The notes under the pieces are model-generated. The model searched no databases. It saw only the letters and a list, made by a program, of their open reading frames with translations, and was not told where the DNA came from. This document shows positions 11,671 through 25,200 of a stretch of DNA of 64,000 nt, one piece after another. The stretch's first letter is position 1; each line of letters begins with the position of its first letter. The DNA lies in the NCBI RefSeq assembly GCF_000321225.1, contig NW_004450397.1, positions 3,162,484 through 3,226,483 on the forward strand. Reading direction: 5' to 3'. The stretch comes from Odobenus rosmarus divergens. Lineage: Eukaryota; Chordata; Mammalia; Carnivora; Odobenidae. The translations under genes were made by a program, and so were the position numbers.

Positions 11671-14156
11671 CACTTTTTTTAAATTTTAATTCCAATATAG
11701 TTAACATGCAGTGTTTTATTAGTTTCAGATGTACAATATGGTGATTCAACACTCCCATATATCACTCAAGTGTTCATCACAACACGTGTGCTCCTTAATC
11801 CTCATCACCTATTTCACCCCCCACCCACCACCCCTCTGGTAACTAGCAGTTTGTTCTCTGTAGTTAAGATTCTATTCCTTGGTTTGTCTTGCTCTTTGTT
11901 TTTTTCCTTTGCTCATTTGTTTCTTAAATTCCACAGATGATTGAAATCATATGGTATTTGTCTTTCTCTGACTTTTTTCACTTAGCATTTTACTCTATAG
12001 ATCTATCCATGTTGTTGCAAATGGCAAGATCTTATTCTTTTTTATGGATGAATAATATTCCATTGCACATATATACCACAACTTCTTTATCTATTCATCT
12101 ATTGATGGACACTTGGGCTGCTTCCATAATTTGGATATTGTAAACAATGCTGCTATAAACATAGGGGTGCATGTGTCCCTTTTAATTAGTGTTTTTGTGT
12201 TTTTTTGGTAAATACCCAGTAGTGTGTTTACTGGATTGTAGGGTAGTTCTATTTTTAACATTTTGGGGAAACTCCATACTGTTTTCCACAGAGGTTACAC
12301 CAGTTTGCATTCCTACCACCAGTGCACAACAGTTTTCTCCACATCCTTGTCAACAGTTGTTGTTTCTTGAACTTTTGATTTTAGAAATTCTGACAGGTGT
12401 GAGGTGAGAGTTCATCGTGGTTTTGATTTGCATTTCCCTGATGATCAGTGATGTTGAGCATCTTTTCATGTATCTGTTGGCCATCTGGGTGTCTTTTTGG
12501 AGAAATGTCTCTTCATGTCTTCCACCCATTTTTAAATTGGATTATTTGGGTTTTTTTGGTGTTGAGTTGTGTAAGTTCTTTATATATTTTGGATACTAAC
12601 CCTTTATTGGATATGTCATTTGCAAATATCTTTGCCCATTTAGTAGGCTGCCTTTTAATTTTGTTGATCGTTTCCGTTGCTGTGTAGCAGCTTTTATTTT
12701 GATATAGTCCCAATAGTTTATTTTTGCTCTATTTCTCTTGCCTCAGGTGACATATTTAGAAAAATGTTGCTATCACCAATGTCAGAGACATTACTGCCTC
12801 TGCTCTCTTTTAAGATTTTTATGGTTTCAGGTCTTACATTTAAGTCTTTAATCCATTTTGAGTTTATTTTTGTGTATGGTGTAAGAAAGTGGTCCATTTT
12901 CATTCTTTTGCTTATAGCTGACCAGTTTTTCCAATACCATTTGTTGAAGAGACTATCTTTTTTCCATTGGATATTCTTTCCTGCTCTGTCAAAGATTAAT
13001 TGACCATGTAATTGTGGGTTTATTTCTGGGTTTTCTATTCTGTTCTATTGGTCTATATGTCTATTTTTGTGACAGGACCACATTTTTGTGTCTGTTTTTG
13101 TGACTTTTGATTACTACAACTTTATAATATAACTTAAAGTCTGAAATTATGATCCCTCCAGCTTCACTTTTCTTTTTCAAAAGTGCTTTGACTATTCAGA
13201 GTCTTTTGTGGTTCCATATAAATTTTAGGATTGTTTGTTCCAGTTCTGTGAAAAATGCTGTTGGTATTTTGATAGGGATTGCATTGAATGTGTAAATTGC
13301 TTTAGATGGTACAGACATTTTAACAATATTTGTTCTTCCAATCCATGAGCATGGAATGTCTTTCCATTTGTTTGTGTCATCTTCATTTTCTTTCACCAGT
13401 GTTTTATAGTTTTTAAAGTCATGTCTTTCACCTCTTTTATTCCTAGGTATCTATTATTTTTGGTGAAACTGTAAATGGGATTGTTTTCTTAATTTCTCTT
13501 TCTGCTGCTTCATTATTAGTGTATAGAAATGCAACAGATTTCTGCGCATTGATTTTGTATCCTATGACTTTACTGAATTCATTTTTCAGTTCTAGTAGTT
13601 TTTTTTTTGGTAGAGTCTTTCAGGTTTCCTATATATATATAGCATCATGTTGTCTGCAAATAGTGAGAGTTTTACTTCTTCCTTACCAATTTGGGTGCTT
13701 TTTACTTCTTTTGTGCCTTTTGTTTTCTGATTGCTGAGGCTAGGACTTCCAGTACTATGTTGAATAAAAGTGGTGAGAGTTGACATCCTTGACTTGTTCG
13801 TGACCTTCAGGGGAAAGCTCTCAGTTTTTCCCCATTGAGTATGATGTTCACTGTGAGTTTTTCATATATGGTTTTTATTATGTTGAGGTATATTACCTGT
13901 AAACCTACCTTGTTGAGAGCTTTTATCATGAAGGGATGTTGTACTTTGTCAAATGCTTTTTCTGAGTCTATTGAAATGATCATATGGTTTTTATCCTTTC
14001 TATTATTGATATGATGTATCATGTTGATTGATTTGTGAATATTGAATGACCCTTGTATCCCAGGAATAAATCCCATTTGATTGTGGTGAATGACTTTTTT
14101 AATGTATTGTTGGATTTTGTTCTTCACCTCTTTCAAAGAAGACATCCACCCATCCA
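11671..14156 (-). mobile_element. 5'-truncated L1 with ORF2 remnants
   Basis: The 3' UTR is at the left ('AATTCCAATATAGTTAACATGCAGTG'-type carnivore L1 end, near 11680-11900) and ORF2 is to the right. Translated minus-strand pieces show reverse-transcriptase and downstream motifs: G-F-I-P-G-I-Q and [10 protein letters not shown] (13807-14157), and [11 protein letters not shown] (13196-13396). Frames are broken, so it is inactive. Confidence 0.93.
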
Positions 14157-14689
14157 TTCCTCAATTTTTACTTGACACTCATTAGTAAGTGTGGTTAACT
14201 TCAATGAAGATTTAGAAGTCATGAGGACAGTTCATAGCATGGTTGCACAGTGAATGAATGTGAAAATGTATTTGGATATTCATGGTTTTAAAAGTCCATT
14301 CAACCACTCCACCTTCTCACTGGACTTTTGTCTCTCTCTTTAATACTCAGCTCTCCCTGCTTTCTCCTTCCTCCACTTCTCTCCTTGCCCTTTGCTTCCC
14401 TTCTCACCATTGCTCAGAAACGAGCAGGCAACCAGCCAACCACCCACAATAACAAACACCATGAACAATAAACAAATCCTTTTATTCTTTCTGGAGGCTG
14501 ACCACCTTTTTTGTCATTTGGGCTCCTGAAGACATCCATGCTCTCTGAGTTACAACTTCTACTCCAAAAGCCTTATCTACATATTATACTCAGTACAGGC
14601 TTTTTCTATCCTAAGAGAAATTCTGTTGCCATCTGTTAAGATGTGTATTTTTAGGCTGGATATGTTACAAATTAGGATGCATGTTCTGA

Positions 14690-15010
14690 CAGAAAAGTAG
14701 GAGGTACAATAAAGTACAGTATTAAAACAGAGGGACTGGACTTAAACTGAGGAAGTAGAAAAGGAAAGCTTCTGTGAGAAAGAATAACATTTCTGAGGAC
14801 TTTTAGCATAGTCTAGCAACAAAGAGGAGGGAAGAACATTTCAAGTAGTGGGCCTAGAGATGGGAAGGGGTTTGGTGCACTGGAAAAACTGAAAAGAGGC
14901 CAGCGTGGCCATACCCTAAAGAAGAAGAAGACAAAGGAAGGAATGAAGGTGGAGAGGTGAGCAGGAACCTGATCACGTGGGACCGTGTAGGTCACATGAC
15001 TCCAATTTTT
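14690..15010 (-). repeat. L2 fragment downstream of ABCA12
   Basis: It resembles antisense L2 ('GAAGAACATTTCAAGTAG', 'AAGAGGCCAGCGTGGCC'). 14157-14689 to its left shows nothing recognised. Confidence 0.65.
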
Positions 15011-15124
15011 AGGTTCCTGAATCTTCTCTAACAAGTGAAATGACTTCATGAATTATTTTTTCTAAACTTTGAATTTTTTGGTTTTTGAAACCAATACAAA
15101 TCGTGCCAAAGTTGACAAATGTGC

Positions 15125-15173
15125 ATACACACACACACACATGCACACATAATACACACACACACGCACACGT
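15125..15173. repeat. interrupted (CA)n microsatellite
   Basis: ACACACAC tracts broken by ATGC and TAAT. Confidence 0.93.
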
Positions 15174-15815
15174 TACATAAAACCCCTTCCCCAAGGGCCA
15201 TATAATTTGGCATTATTATGAAGTCTATCCTATAGCCATATGCATGATTCTGGGTTAGCCAAGTGATTAGCTGAAATTTATCTCCATATTCATTTTCTCT
15301 CCACAGGAATGTTTCCTGCAAGAGAGACCTACAATATGAGGGTTTCTGTAAGAGCTTAAAAAAATGTTGCCTGCCAGCAGCATATACATTTCCTATCAGT
15401 TTTTAGGATTTGTATCTGTTCAGCTGACACACCCATTTCCCGTGAAGAACAAGTAGATTTTGCTCTGCTCAGTACCTTACTACTGTTAAGGCCTGGCAGG
15501 AATAAATCAAAATTCTGTTTACCACCAGGGTAAACTGTCTCCTATGGCATTCTTGTGGAAAGGCAGTCTTTTGGGGTTCAGCATATCCCCACATATTTAC
15601 AGGCACTGAAAATGACATACCACGTACATTGACGACCTTGTGCCCACTGATTCCTGCCATTGTTAATCTGTACCTGATGATGATGCTCATTCTGTTGTTT
15701 TCTGGAAGTAAATTATTTTGTTTGTTCTCCCAATTCTATCTACCCCAAATTATCTTACTTTTCTTCTCCACTCTTGCTTTTCAGCTACTAATAACCATGC
15801 CTTTTAAGCTATCTT

Positions 15816-15821
15816 TTTATT
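15816..15821 (-). promoter_or_regulatory. ABCA12: candidate ABCA12 polyadenylation signal AATAAA
   Basis: The minus strand reads AATAAA here, about 300 bases after the stop. The human 3' UTR is longer as I recall, and another AATAAA lies at 14481-14486, so which one is used cannot be told from sequence. The 3' UTR would occupy 16123 down to about 15800 or further. Confidence 0.35.
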
Positions 15822-16123
15822 AAAAGTAATAAATTAAGACATTTATCTTCAAGTGGTTTCACCTTTGCATTGTAACCACCAACATATACATTAGCACACT
15901 CAGAGTATTGAGTTTACCAAAATTCATTTCGGTAGCAACATTCACTGACTTTAAAAAAAAAACTTTCCACTTACAGTTAGTTACTTGCTAGTCTTACACA
16001 ATTGTACCTTCCATACAGTATACTACTTTAAAATGAAGATAGTTTGAGGAAGCAGTATCCTCTGTGGCTCTTCCTTAAAAGGAAGCCATTGGCCATTTGC
16101 TGAGTTTGACTTTGCTGGTGGTA

Positions 16124-16231
16124 TTACAGTTCCGTCCGGTCATCCTGTGAGTCAACGCTTATGGTGGAACCTTGGCTACTGGTATCAGCAGTTTCATAGG
16201 ACTTTTGGTCTTTGGCAAAGTTGATGAAAAC
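16124..16231 (-). CDS. ABCA12: ABCA12 exon 53, last coding exon and stop
   Basis: Residues 2561-2595, then TAA at 16126-16124. It starts [10 protein letters not shown], completing the V-F-I-N-F motif (called VFVNFA in ABCA1), followed by a Ser/Thr-rich tail ending D-S-Q-D-D-R-T-E-L. The acceptor is AAAAATCAG. The last residues differ from the human end as I remember it (Q-M-E-S). Confidence 0.96.
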   Translation of the reverse strand, partial: VFINFAKDQKSYETADTSSQGSTISVDSQDDRTEL

Positions 16232-19200
16232 CTGATTTTTGAAGGGAAATAAAGTCATTAGTGTTTGGTAAGCCAAAGGAAGAAATAAGGTTAATTCACA
16301 CACACACACACACACACAGGGAAAGAAAAAAAAAAAAAAAAAAGAAGAAAACTAGATATTATAGGGATATGTCCACACAGAAATGCACTCTCACTAGTAT
16401 TCCTTTTAGGTGTTCAAATTTAACTGTGGGGGAGGGCTGCCTGGATGGCTCAATCGGTTAAGCGTCCCACTCTTGATTTCAGCTCAGGCTGAGATCTCAG
16501 GGTCATGGGATTAAGCCCCATGTCAGACTCTGTGCTCGGTGCAGAGTCTGCTTGTCCCTCTCTCTCTGCCCTTCCCCCCACTCATGCTCCTTCTCGCTCT
16601 CAAAATTAAATAAATAAAATCTTTAAAAAAATTTAACTGGAGTTTGAAAATAAAACCTATGTCTACAACTTATACTATAAATCTAAAGCTATAATTAAAT
16701 ATCTATAACCACATATCTGTATTTATAAGATTTACATTAATATCTCTATCAAGTATAATCCAGGAACCCGAGCCAAGCCATTAACAAATGTTTATATGGT
16801 GATGTTGAGAGAAATTTCACTAGTTTCAAGAGTTAACGTACTAAAATAAAACTTGTATAGAGAGCCCACGTTATGTTCAGAAAGCCAATTATTTAACAGA
16901 CAGACTTTATTACTTGGTTTAAAATCATTAAGTCTATTAGTCATAGATTCCTCTAGAAACTGAGAGTCTACTTTGTGTCAGACATGATCCTAGTAGTTGA
17001 TTATAAGTCAAAGGGTAAATTTTCTGGGTCAGTAAAGCCATAATTGCCTAAAGCCCCCATAAAAAATTGTCCATAAAATGCAGCACTTAGAGGCCCCTGA
17101 GGCCTAACGTTTAGACCCGTCATTGACGATAGATGCTATTAAATGTTCTATACATCAGGTTGGTTGAGCTATACAAAATTAACAAAATTAACATGGTGCA
17201 AAGATGATGAAAGATGACCCATAAAGCCTCTAGTTATTGAATATAAAGTAATTAAGACAGATGATATGAGTGAAACAAAAAAAATCTGCATTTACCACTT
17301 TGGTTGCCTGAATCTAAGCAGGTCTATAGGTCTGGCACTGAATTTTCTCTAGAAACCCCCATCCTATGCTAACCCAGGAAGCCAATGAATAATGCTATTT
17401 AAGAAGCCTACCAAGGGTTGGGGGGAAGAAAGAAACTTAACAAAGGAGAAAGTGAGGAAAGTGTTAATATCTATTTGTTTTACAGGTGAAAATAACATTT
17501 TGTTGCTTTATGTATTCATATAACCTAATGGATATAAATGTCTTGTAGAAAGGAAAAATCTTCTTTTCTCCATTAAAAAATAGTTAATGCTTTTCACACT
17601 TTTTTTGAACATCCCAAAATACAGTTAAAATAAATTAAGCTAAGTTTTCCAGGTGCAAGCTTAGATACTGTTTCAATTACAAACACATTGAATGTTATTA
17701 AAAAGAAATAAACAGAATGTGTAATAATTAATATGTGACATTATGCACACAGAATGTGGTATCCCGCTTACCTCTTCCAGGGTAGTCTGACTCACTAAGA
17801 AATTTGTGATATTTAAAGCAGCCTTGTTGGTTTCTAGCAGATCAAAAATGTTTGCTACTCCTCCTGCCGTGACTGGCACATGATACTCTAGCATGCTGAG
17901 GTGCTGATCCTGTGGGGACAAAAGGGAAAATTTTATTCTGCAATGTCAGGTAATATTGAGTTGACTAAACATAACTTGACCAAGAGCTAATACTGAAATT
18001 CATTCCATTGCCAATCATGACAATCAGTGTAAAGGATGGCTATGTTTTGCGGCTAACAACCTGCAAAGATGAGATGAAAAGTATTACACACGTCAAAGAG
18101 GAAACGAATTAAAAACCTAATGAAAATTCCAAAGTATTCTACATTCCTGTGTACTTATAAAGTCCTTATAGTCTTGCCAAGGAAAAAATATTGTGAAATG
18201 GTATTTTAGATGTCAGATTATGCTCAGCTCAATTCAGATATCACATTTAGAAATTTTTGTTTGTTTGTTTTAATGTTAGAACTGTTCTAAAAGGCTAGGG
18301 ATAGTTACAACTGTTCAATTTATATTGGCTAAAGAGGCTAGATTTCAAAAGCATTGTGAAGGAAAAATCTCATTAAAATATGCCACATTCAGGGCGCCTG
18401 GGTGGCTCAGTCGGCTAAGTGTCTGCCTTCTGTTCAGGTCATGATTTCGGGGTCCTGGGGTGGAGCCCCACATTTGACTCCCTGCTCAGTGGGGAGTCCG
18501 CCTCTCCCTCTCCCTTGCCCCTCCCCCCACCCACTCATGCCAGAGCTCTTTCTCTCAAATGAATAAAATCTTAAAAAAAAATACCACATTCTTTCTTAAC
18601 TCACCCTAAAATTCTTTCCAATTTCTTTATTTAGTCCATAGTATCACCATCTACTAGTAATCTGTTCTTGTTTCCTTGGAACATTTTTAACATCCTGCTT
18701 TTCTACGTATTTAATCAGTTATCATATCCTATTTGTTTTCCCTCTAAGATGAGTCTCACATTTAAACCTTTCCTCTCTATTTGCACCAATGTTCACTCCA
18801 TATCTGAGTAACTTCCCCAGCCTCTTCCATGGCCTAGAACCTGCATACGTTCACACATTACGGCACACAGCAGCTAGGAGAATCTTTCCCGAGCACTATT
18901 TGATCAAGATATGTTCTTACTCCAGCACCTACCCCTGCAACGTCTATGGATCAGACCAAGACTGTGAATTTCACTTGGTATTCCAGACTTCTGTTGCTGG
19001 AAACCCCTCTTCTTCTCACTCCTTCGCTCCCTGCCTAACCCCTCTCATCGACCTGTGCATGCATCACACCTGACACCTCAACCAGGCTGTCTTACTTTAA
19101 TCCCCAAATGTTGCTCTTGCTATTTCTCTTCTAGAGATCTAGAAACCACCACATACTTGTAAAGAATGGTCTGTTTAGAAAGAAATGAGACTTTTATGAA

Positions 19201-22200
19201 CACTGAATTTGCTTTGCATAGCCCTGGTTCACAAGGAACAGAGCAAGGTGAATGTAATCTCATCACTCAGTGAATAAACACAGATTTCAACCTGGAAATT
19301 CATCAAAAGAAAAAGCACTGTTGTGATTTGTGTAAAGCAAAGTGTCCTTTAATTTTTAAATTTGATTTTAATTTATATGGTAGTAAATGGACTTTGATAA
19401 GAATCGTAAAAGCTATTATTTCCTGGAGAAGTTAGCCAAGGTTTGGGAGGTCAAGGCAAAGGTATTTTATAGAGATAAAAGAATTGTTTTTAAAAATGCA
19501 CTCTCTTTTGCTCTCTCCAATCACGTCACATTAATATGGTGCCTTACAGTTTATGAAATAGCTTTGTGGACATTTTATCATTTGTTTCTCACACCAATCT
19601 TGTGAAGTAGATGTCATTATTTCTATTTCACAAAGGAGAAAAAGGAGGTTCAGAGACTTTAAATGTCTTGCTGGAAATCACACAGCCAGAGCTGGATTTC
19701 GGCCCAAGCCTTTAAATTTCTTTCCACCATTCCACACCTGATTTCTTTTATTTTTATTTTATTAAAGATTTTATTTATTTATTTGAGAGAGAGAAAACAC
19801 CAGCGGGGGTGGGGGGAGCAGAGGGAGAAACAGGCTCCCTGCTGAGCAGGAGCCCAAAGTGGGACACAATCCCAGGACTCTGAGATCATGACCTGAGCCA
19901 AAGTCAGATGCTTAACCAACTGAGCCACCCAGGTGTCCCCTAACCTGATTTCTTTTAAAAACATTAATTTGCTATAATCATCTTGTACAAACTACCTGTA
20001 CATCCAAGATGTTATAAAGATAGCTTTTTTGGTCACATGCGTTTAAGTATGTGCTATGTGAGATATACACACATATCTGTGCCTGTCCATCCTGTGGATA
20101 TATATACACAAGATGAAATTAAGTGGACAATGTTTCAACTGGTGTGGGAATTAAGAACTTGATTTCCAAGCAGTTCTGTTCAAACCATTATGGGCTTATC
20201 TTCCAAATGAGAGGAGCAAGAAGATAATCTTCTCTAGCTATGACGTTCTGGAACTCTATATTTTTTTTTTGTAAGAAGAAATATCCTTGATCATATAATA
20301 TCTGTCACCCCTCAGTTCCTTAACATATATAATTAGTAAACTAGTTATGTATACAACTCAAAAACTAATAGTATGGTCATAAAGTCTTTGTGAGGAAGAA
20401 ATAAAGATATATAAAAGGACTACATTTTATTTATGTATGTATTATGTTATGTATGTATTTGTTTATTTTAAGGTAAGCCCTACACCCAACATCTGGCTCG
20501 AACTCACAACACTGAGATCAAGAGTTGCATGCTCTACAGACAGAGTCAGCCAGGTGCCCCAGGACTACATTACTTTTAAATAGCTATAAAATTATACAAT
20601 TAATTTGAAGATTCTATTTGTTCATACTAAGTGTGTTTCAGAGTATCTTATGTATCTTTTTTTTTAAATTTTATTTATTTATTTGACAGAGAGAGATACA
20701 GCGAGAGAGGGAACACATGCAGGGGGAGTGGGAGAGGGAGAAGCAGGCTTCCCGCAGAGCAGGGAGCCCGATGTGGGGCTTGATCCCAGGACCCTGGGAT
20801 CATGACCTGAGCTGAAGGCAGATGCTTAATGACTGAGCCACCCAGGTGCCCTCAGAGTATCTTATGTATCTTGAACTAATAAATATATTAAGGTTAATAA
20901 TAAAGCTGTGCTCAACTTGAAAATGGCAAGCATCCATATTAGATTATGACTATCAGAACCAATCAAGATCAAAAGGCAGGACAATTTCCTACTTACTTTT
21001 AAGTATGTTTTTGGAAAGTGCAGTTGCATAAACCTTGCGAGGGCCTCCATGCTCACTTTGGTATTTTTCAAGTGAACCTTGACAGTAAATCCTCGTCCAA
21101 ACCTAGAAAGAAAAAGTGCAAAATGTGATATGAGTTACACTTTGCTGAAATAACACCCCTGGAATTCTAGGTAATGAAACAGGACCCAAGCTGACCATTA
21201 TAGCACCTTTTCTTATATAAAGACTGCCATTTTGCCATAAAAGTTCAAGGTATGTTGCAACTGGAAATAGTGCATTGCCATGATTTTTTATTTAGTTCTA
21301 CCACTATACAAAGTCACAATCCTTGGACAAAAGCTGCATTAGAAAGAAAACATAAAAACTTGGCTTTCGTTGACTTCAATGAATTGGCAATTGCTGTCAA
21401 TATCTAGGGTTAAATATTTTCTAATTTAAAACAAACACAGTCTTAAAAGGCAAGTTGTTGGAGATTTGTGTCCAAAGTGAAGATTAAAGTCACTGGGGTT
21501 TTAAAAATGAATAATAAATCAATATGCTAGCTAACTGTTTGCCCAAAAATAGAATATGTAAACAAGTCACAATAGACTCTCTGAGAACAATCTATAATGT
21601 CACTTTCATCTGTTTTTCTTACTTACCTTGGTTAATACTATCTTATAAGGAGCCGAGTTATACAGATAAAGGTATAAAGTAACACCCTGAAGTTTGGAGA
21701 TTAACATGAATATGTATAAATGCATATGCACTCTTGCAAATATAAAATACTAATTTAATTTTAATTTGGTAATATGATATTTGTGCACATTTCCCCATTG
21801 TATTCTTGATTAAAAGGTTTTGAATGCAGTAAAAATGTTAAACAGCTTACTAAAAGCCTGTGCAAATGGCACATGAACACGCTACATAAAAATCTATGCC
21901 TTTATGTACTTGTCAAGGTCTAACTTGTTATTGAGTAAATTCTTGAAAACTATTTACTGAGAGTATTTATGTTGTAGATTTTTTTTAAGACCTTTTAGTA
22001 AGATAATTTAATTTTAAGGTGAATCGAAGATCAACTTTTCTTTCCAGTTTGACTTTTCATTTACAGGACAAGCTGTTGAATAATCCTCAAAGGTAAGTAC
22101 AGTACTGTTAGATTGACTTCCCCACACCATATGTTAAACAACGCAATTGTTCTTCAGCTGCTTTTTTTTTTTTTAAGACTTATTTATTTATTTTCAAGAG

Positions 22201-25200
22201 AGAGAGGGAGAGAGATAGAGAGGGCACTGTGGGGAGGGGCAAAGGGAGAGGGAGAGAGAATCTCAAGCCGACTCCCGCTGAGTGCAGAGCCCAGTGTGGA
22301 GCTCCATCTCACGACCCTGAGATCACAATCTGAGCTGAAACCAAGATTCAGACACTTAACCAACAGAGCCACCCAGGTGCTCCTCACCTGCTCTTTATAT
22401 GCTGCAAAGATCCAATACATTGGAACCTTCCATTCACCATAATGGCCAACCTGGTACAGAGAGCCTCACATTCTTCCATGCTGAAAGACAGAATCACATC
22501 AGAATTCTGGGCACAGAAAAGTGCTCATAAGCATAAGCTTAAATGTTTCATTATGGCACCTTAGAAATACTATTTTAGTTCCTTAAAATGTCTTTTCCCC
22601 TGAAGGACACAAAAAATACATTTTAAAATATAAATTAAATGTCTTCACATAGGGTTTATTACTCTTTATTCTCCAGCTTGAAGCCATCTCTCTCACCTGG
22701 AATGCCCTCTCATCAAACACAGTATTTCTTTCAACCTCTTTCAAGCTTAGGCTCAAGACCTACATTCCCTGAGAAATGTTTCCAAAATAATCCTGAGCTT
22801 TTTTCATGACGCTTCATATTCCATATTCAGTTGGCTTTTATGCTTTGTTATTTATAACTAGTTAACCTGTACTTGATTATATAATCTCTCATTTCAAGAA
22901 CTATGACAACTCATAGAGATCCTCTCCACTTCATACAAAAGTGAATGGAAATGAAAAGATTGGCTTCAGAACATATAGTGTGCCAGGAAAGCTAGGATAT
23001 GAATGTGTCTCTTAATTATAAATAAATTGAGAACTTTTCCTACTATATAATTGCAGTGAAGGGATAACTTTAATACAAGGCTAACCTTACAAGAAAGGCA
23101 CAGATAAAATGCTTCAGTAGCTTTTTTATTGAATTGATTGGAAGGGTCTACTTCATGGAGGAGGCCAGGGAGATTAGAACTTGGATTTTGTGAAAAGACC
23201 ATTTCAGGTAGAAAGCACAGGCAAAGAGAGGGTGTGGTGATAGGGAAGGGTGGTGAGTGTATGTGGAATTACTAAGTCATTCAGATTGACTGAATGGGGT
23301 GGGGGTGTCACAGAAAAAAAAGACTGGAAATTTAGATGAGGCCAGACAACAAGAGGCCTTTCATGCTAGGTTGAGGATGATGAACTTTATGGCAATAGGG
23401 AGTAACAGTTAAATTAAAAGAGTCATAAGTCCCTCTTAATTTAAGAGAAATTTGTTTTTACTTTTTGATTATTCATTTATTTTAGAGAGAGAGAGACAGA
23501 GCGCGTGGGCACACACACACACGTGGCGGGGAGGAGCAGAAGGAGAGAATCTTCAAGCAGAATCCGCGGAAGCGGGGCTTATCTCAAGACCCATGAGATC
23601 GTGACCTGAACCGAAACCAAGAGGGGGACGCTCAACAGACTGAGCCACCTAGGCGCCCTAAGAGAAATTTGTTTTTAAAAAGATTGTTTAGGCCCTATCC
23701 TACCCACCACAGGAGCTGGATTCTCACATGAAACCTGCCTGACTAGCTCCTATGACTATAAACATAAAATACTTTAATCCAATTGTGGATTCATTAGCAA
23801 TACATACTACATAGGATTATCTCTTCCCATCTCCCTTCCTAAAATCCTGTCAGTGGCTTTCAAGTTCCCACACTCGGTTTACCTGTGAGATGTGAGGATG
23901 ACAGAACATTTATTCTGCACTTCTTCTGAAATGATCTTCCAGAGGTGCCGTTTCGACTTAGGATCCATCCCAGAGCTCGGCTCATCCTTAATAGAAAGTT
24001 ACAAGAAAAATTTATCAAATTAATTAATTTTTGATGAGGTTCTTTACATGAATCACTGCGTCTCACTTGCCTAGAACAGAAATCACTTTGCGAAGTCCTG
24101 TGACTAACTTGTTTTATACTTAATAGGCTTCCTTCTGCTGCTGTCAAAAAGCTCAAAATTAATCATTTAAAATTGTCTATCTGTTTTAAAAAGTGTCTCA
24201 GTGAAGCTGACACCCTGTTACTTTACACTTGTCTCTTATTTCTTTGGAAAAAGATCTGTATCAGTTCCTGACAAAGTGGAGTTTCTGCATTAATACTACT
24301 TTGTCACAGATACATCTGAAGCTACATCAACAAGATTGCTACCTTACTCCTGATAGCAGAATTGTGGCTTTGAGTGATAATATAGCTTGTGATTGCCCAC
24401 AGAACACAATTTGATTTTTCAGTTAATATGTTTGAGGTATATTTTAAATTCTATGTTATTAATTGAAATTGAATTCTCTTTGGAGGGATAAAAATAAGAT
24501 TTGCAGAAATTGCCATGTAGAAAATACAAATTATATTTTAAAATAAATGATGTTTTGGAAAGTTGTTCAGACACAAAATTCAAAATGTAAAAATGGATAA
24601 TCTAAACAAGCAATAATAGATTCTAAGAGATGATTAAATTAACAAATTAAAGGTCAAGATTAGGTCATAATTAAAGATATGTATTTGCAGTGGAGAGTAT
24701 GGAACAGGATTACCTGAGGCTTGTCTTTATAGTAAGAGGTTAAAGGAATGAGTGTTGGTTTGGGGAAACAGGTAAGGATATCTTGTCACTGCTCCTATTT
24801 TTGAAGACAGACGACAGCATATAGGGCAAATGCATATGGCAGAAAATATAATAGCTTTCTCTCACAGCCTGTATTTCAGTTCAGCTCATTAATATATAAC
24901 ATTTGCATAGCACTTTCAAACATTTTAAATACTTTACCTCTATTATCTCACAGGGGTGCCTAAGGATTGTTTTGTTCAAGTTAAGGGACACTTAGACAAT
25001 AAAATTCCACCATAAGCATTGATGGGTAGGGATGTAATGCATTATAAGCTTCTGGTAAAGAAAGATAGGTTGTGCATTCTTTAGATGGGCGGTTTAAATG
25101 ATTTGGTCCTCTGTAGGACTTAATCCCTGGAATAATGTGGTGATTTATAACTGACTTTGTATTGCATACAGTTAAAACTCTTCTGAAGTTTGGAGTTCCT

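Noticed and set aside
13807..14157. 116-codon open frame resembling a reverse transcriptase
   Set aside because: It is a piece of a broken L1 ORF2, annotated as a mobile element rather than a host gene.
18392..18460. tRNA-like sequence in SINE heads
   Set aside because: These are tRNA-derived SINE heads with internal promoter remnants, not tRNA genes.
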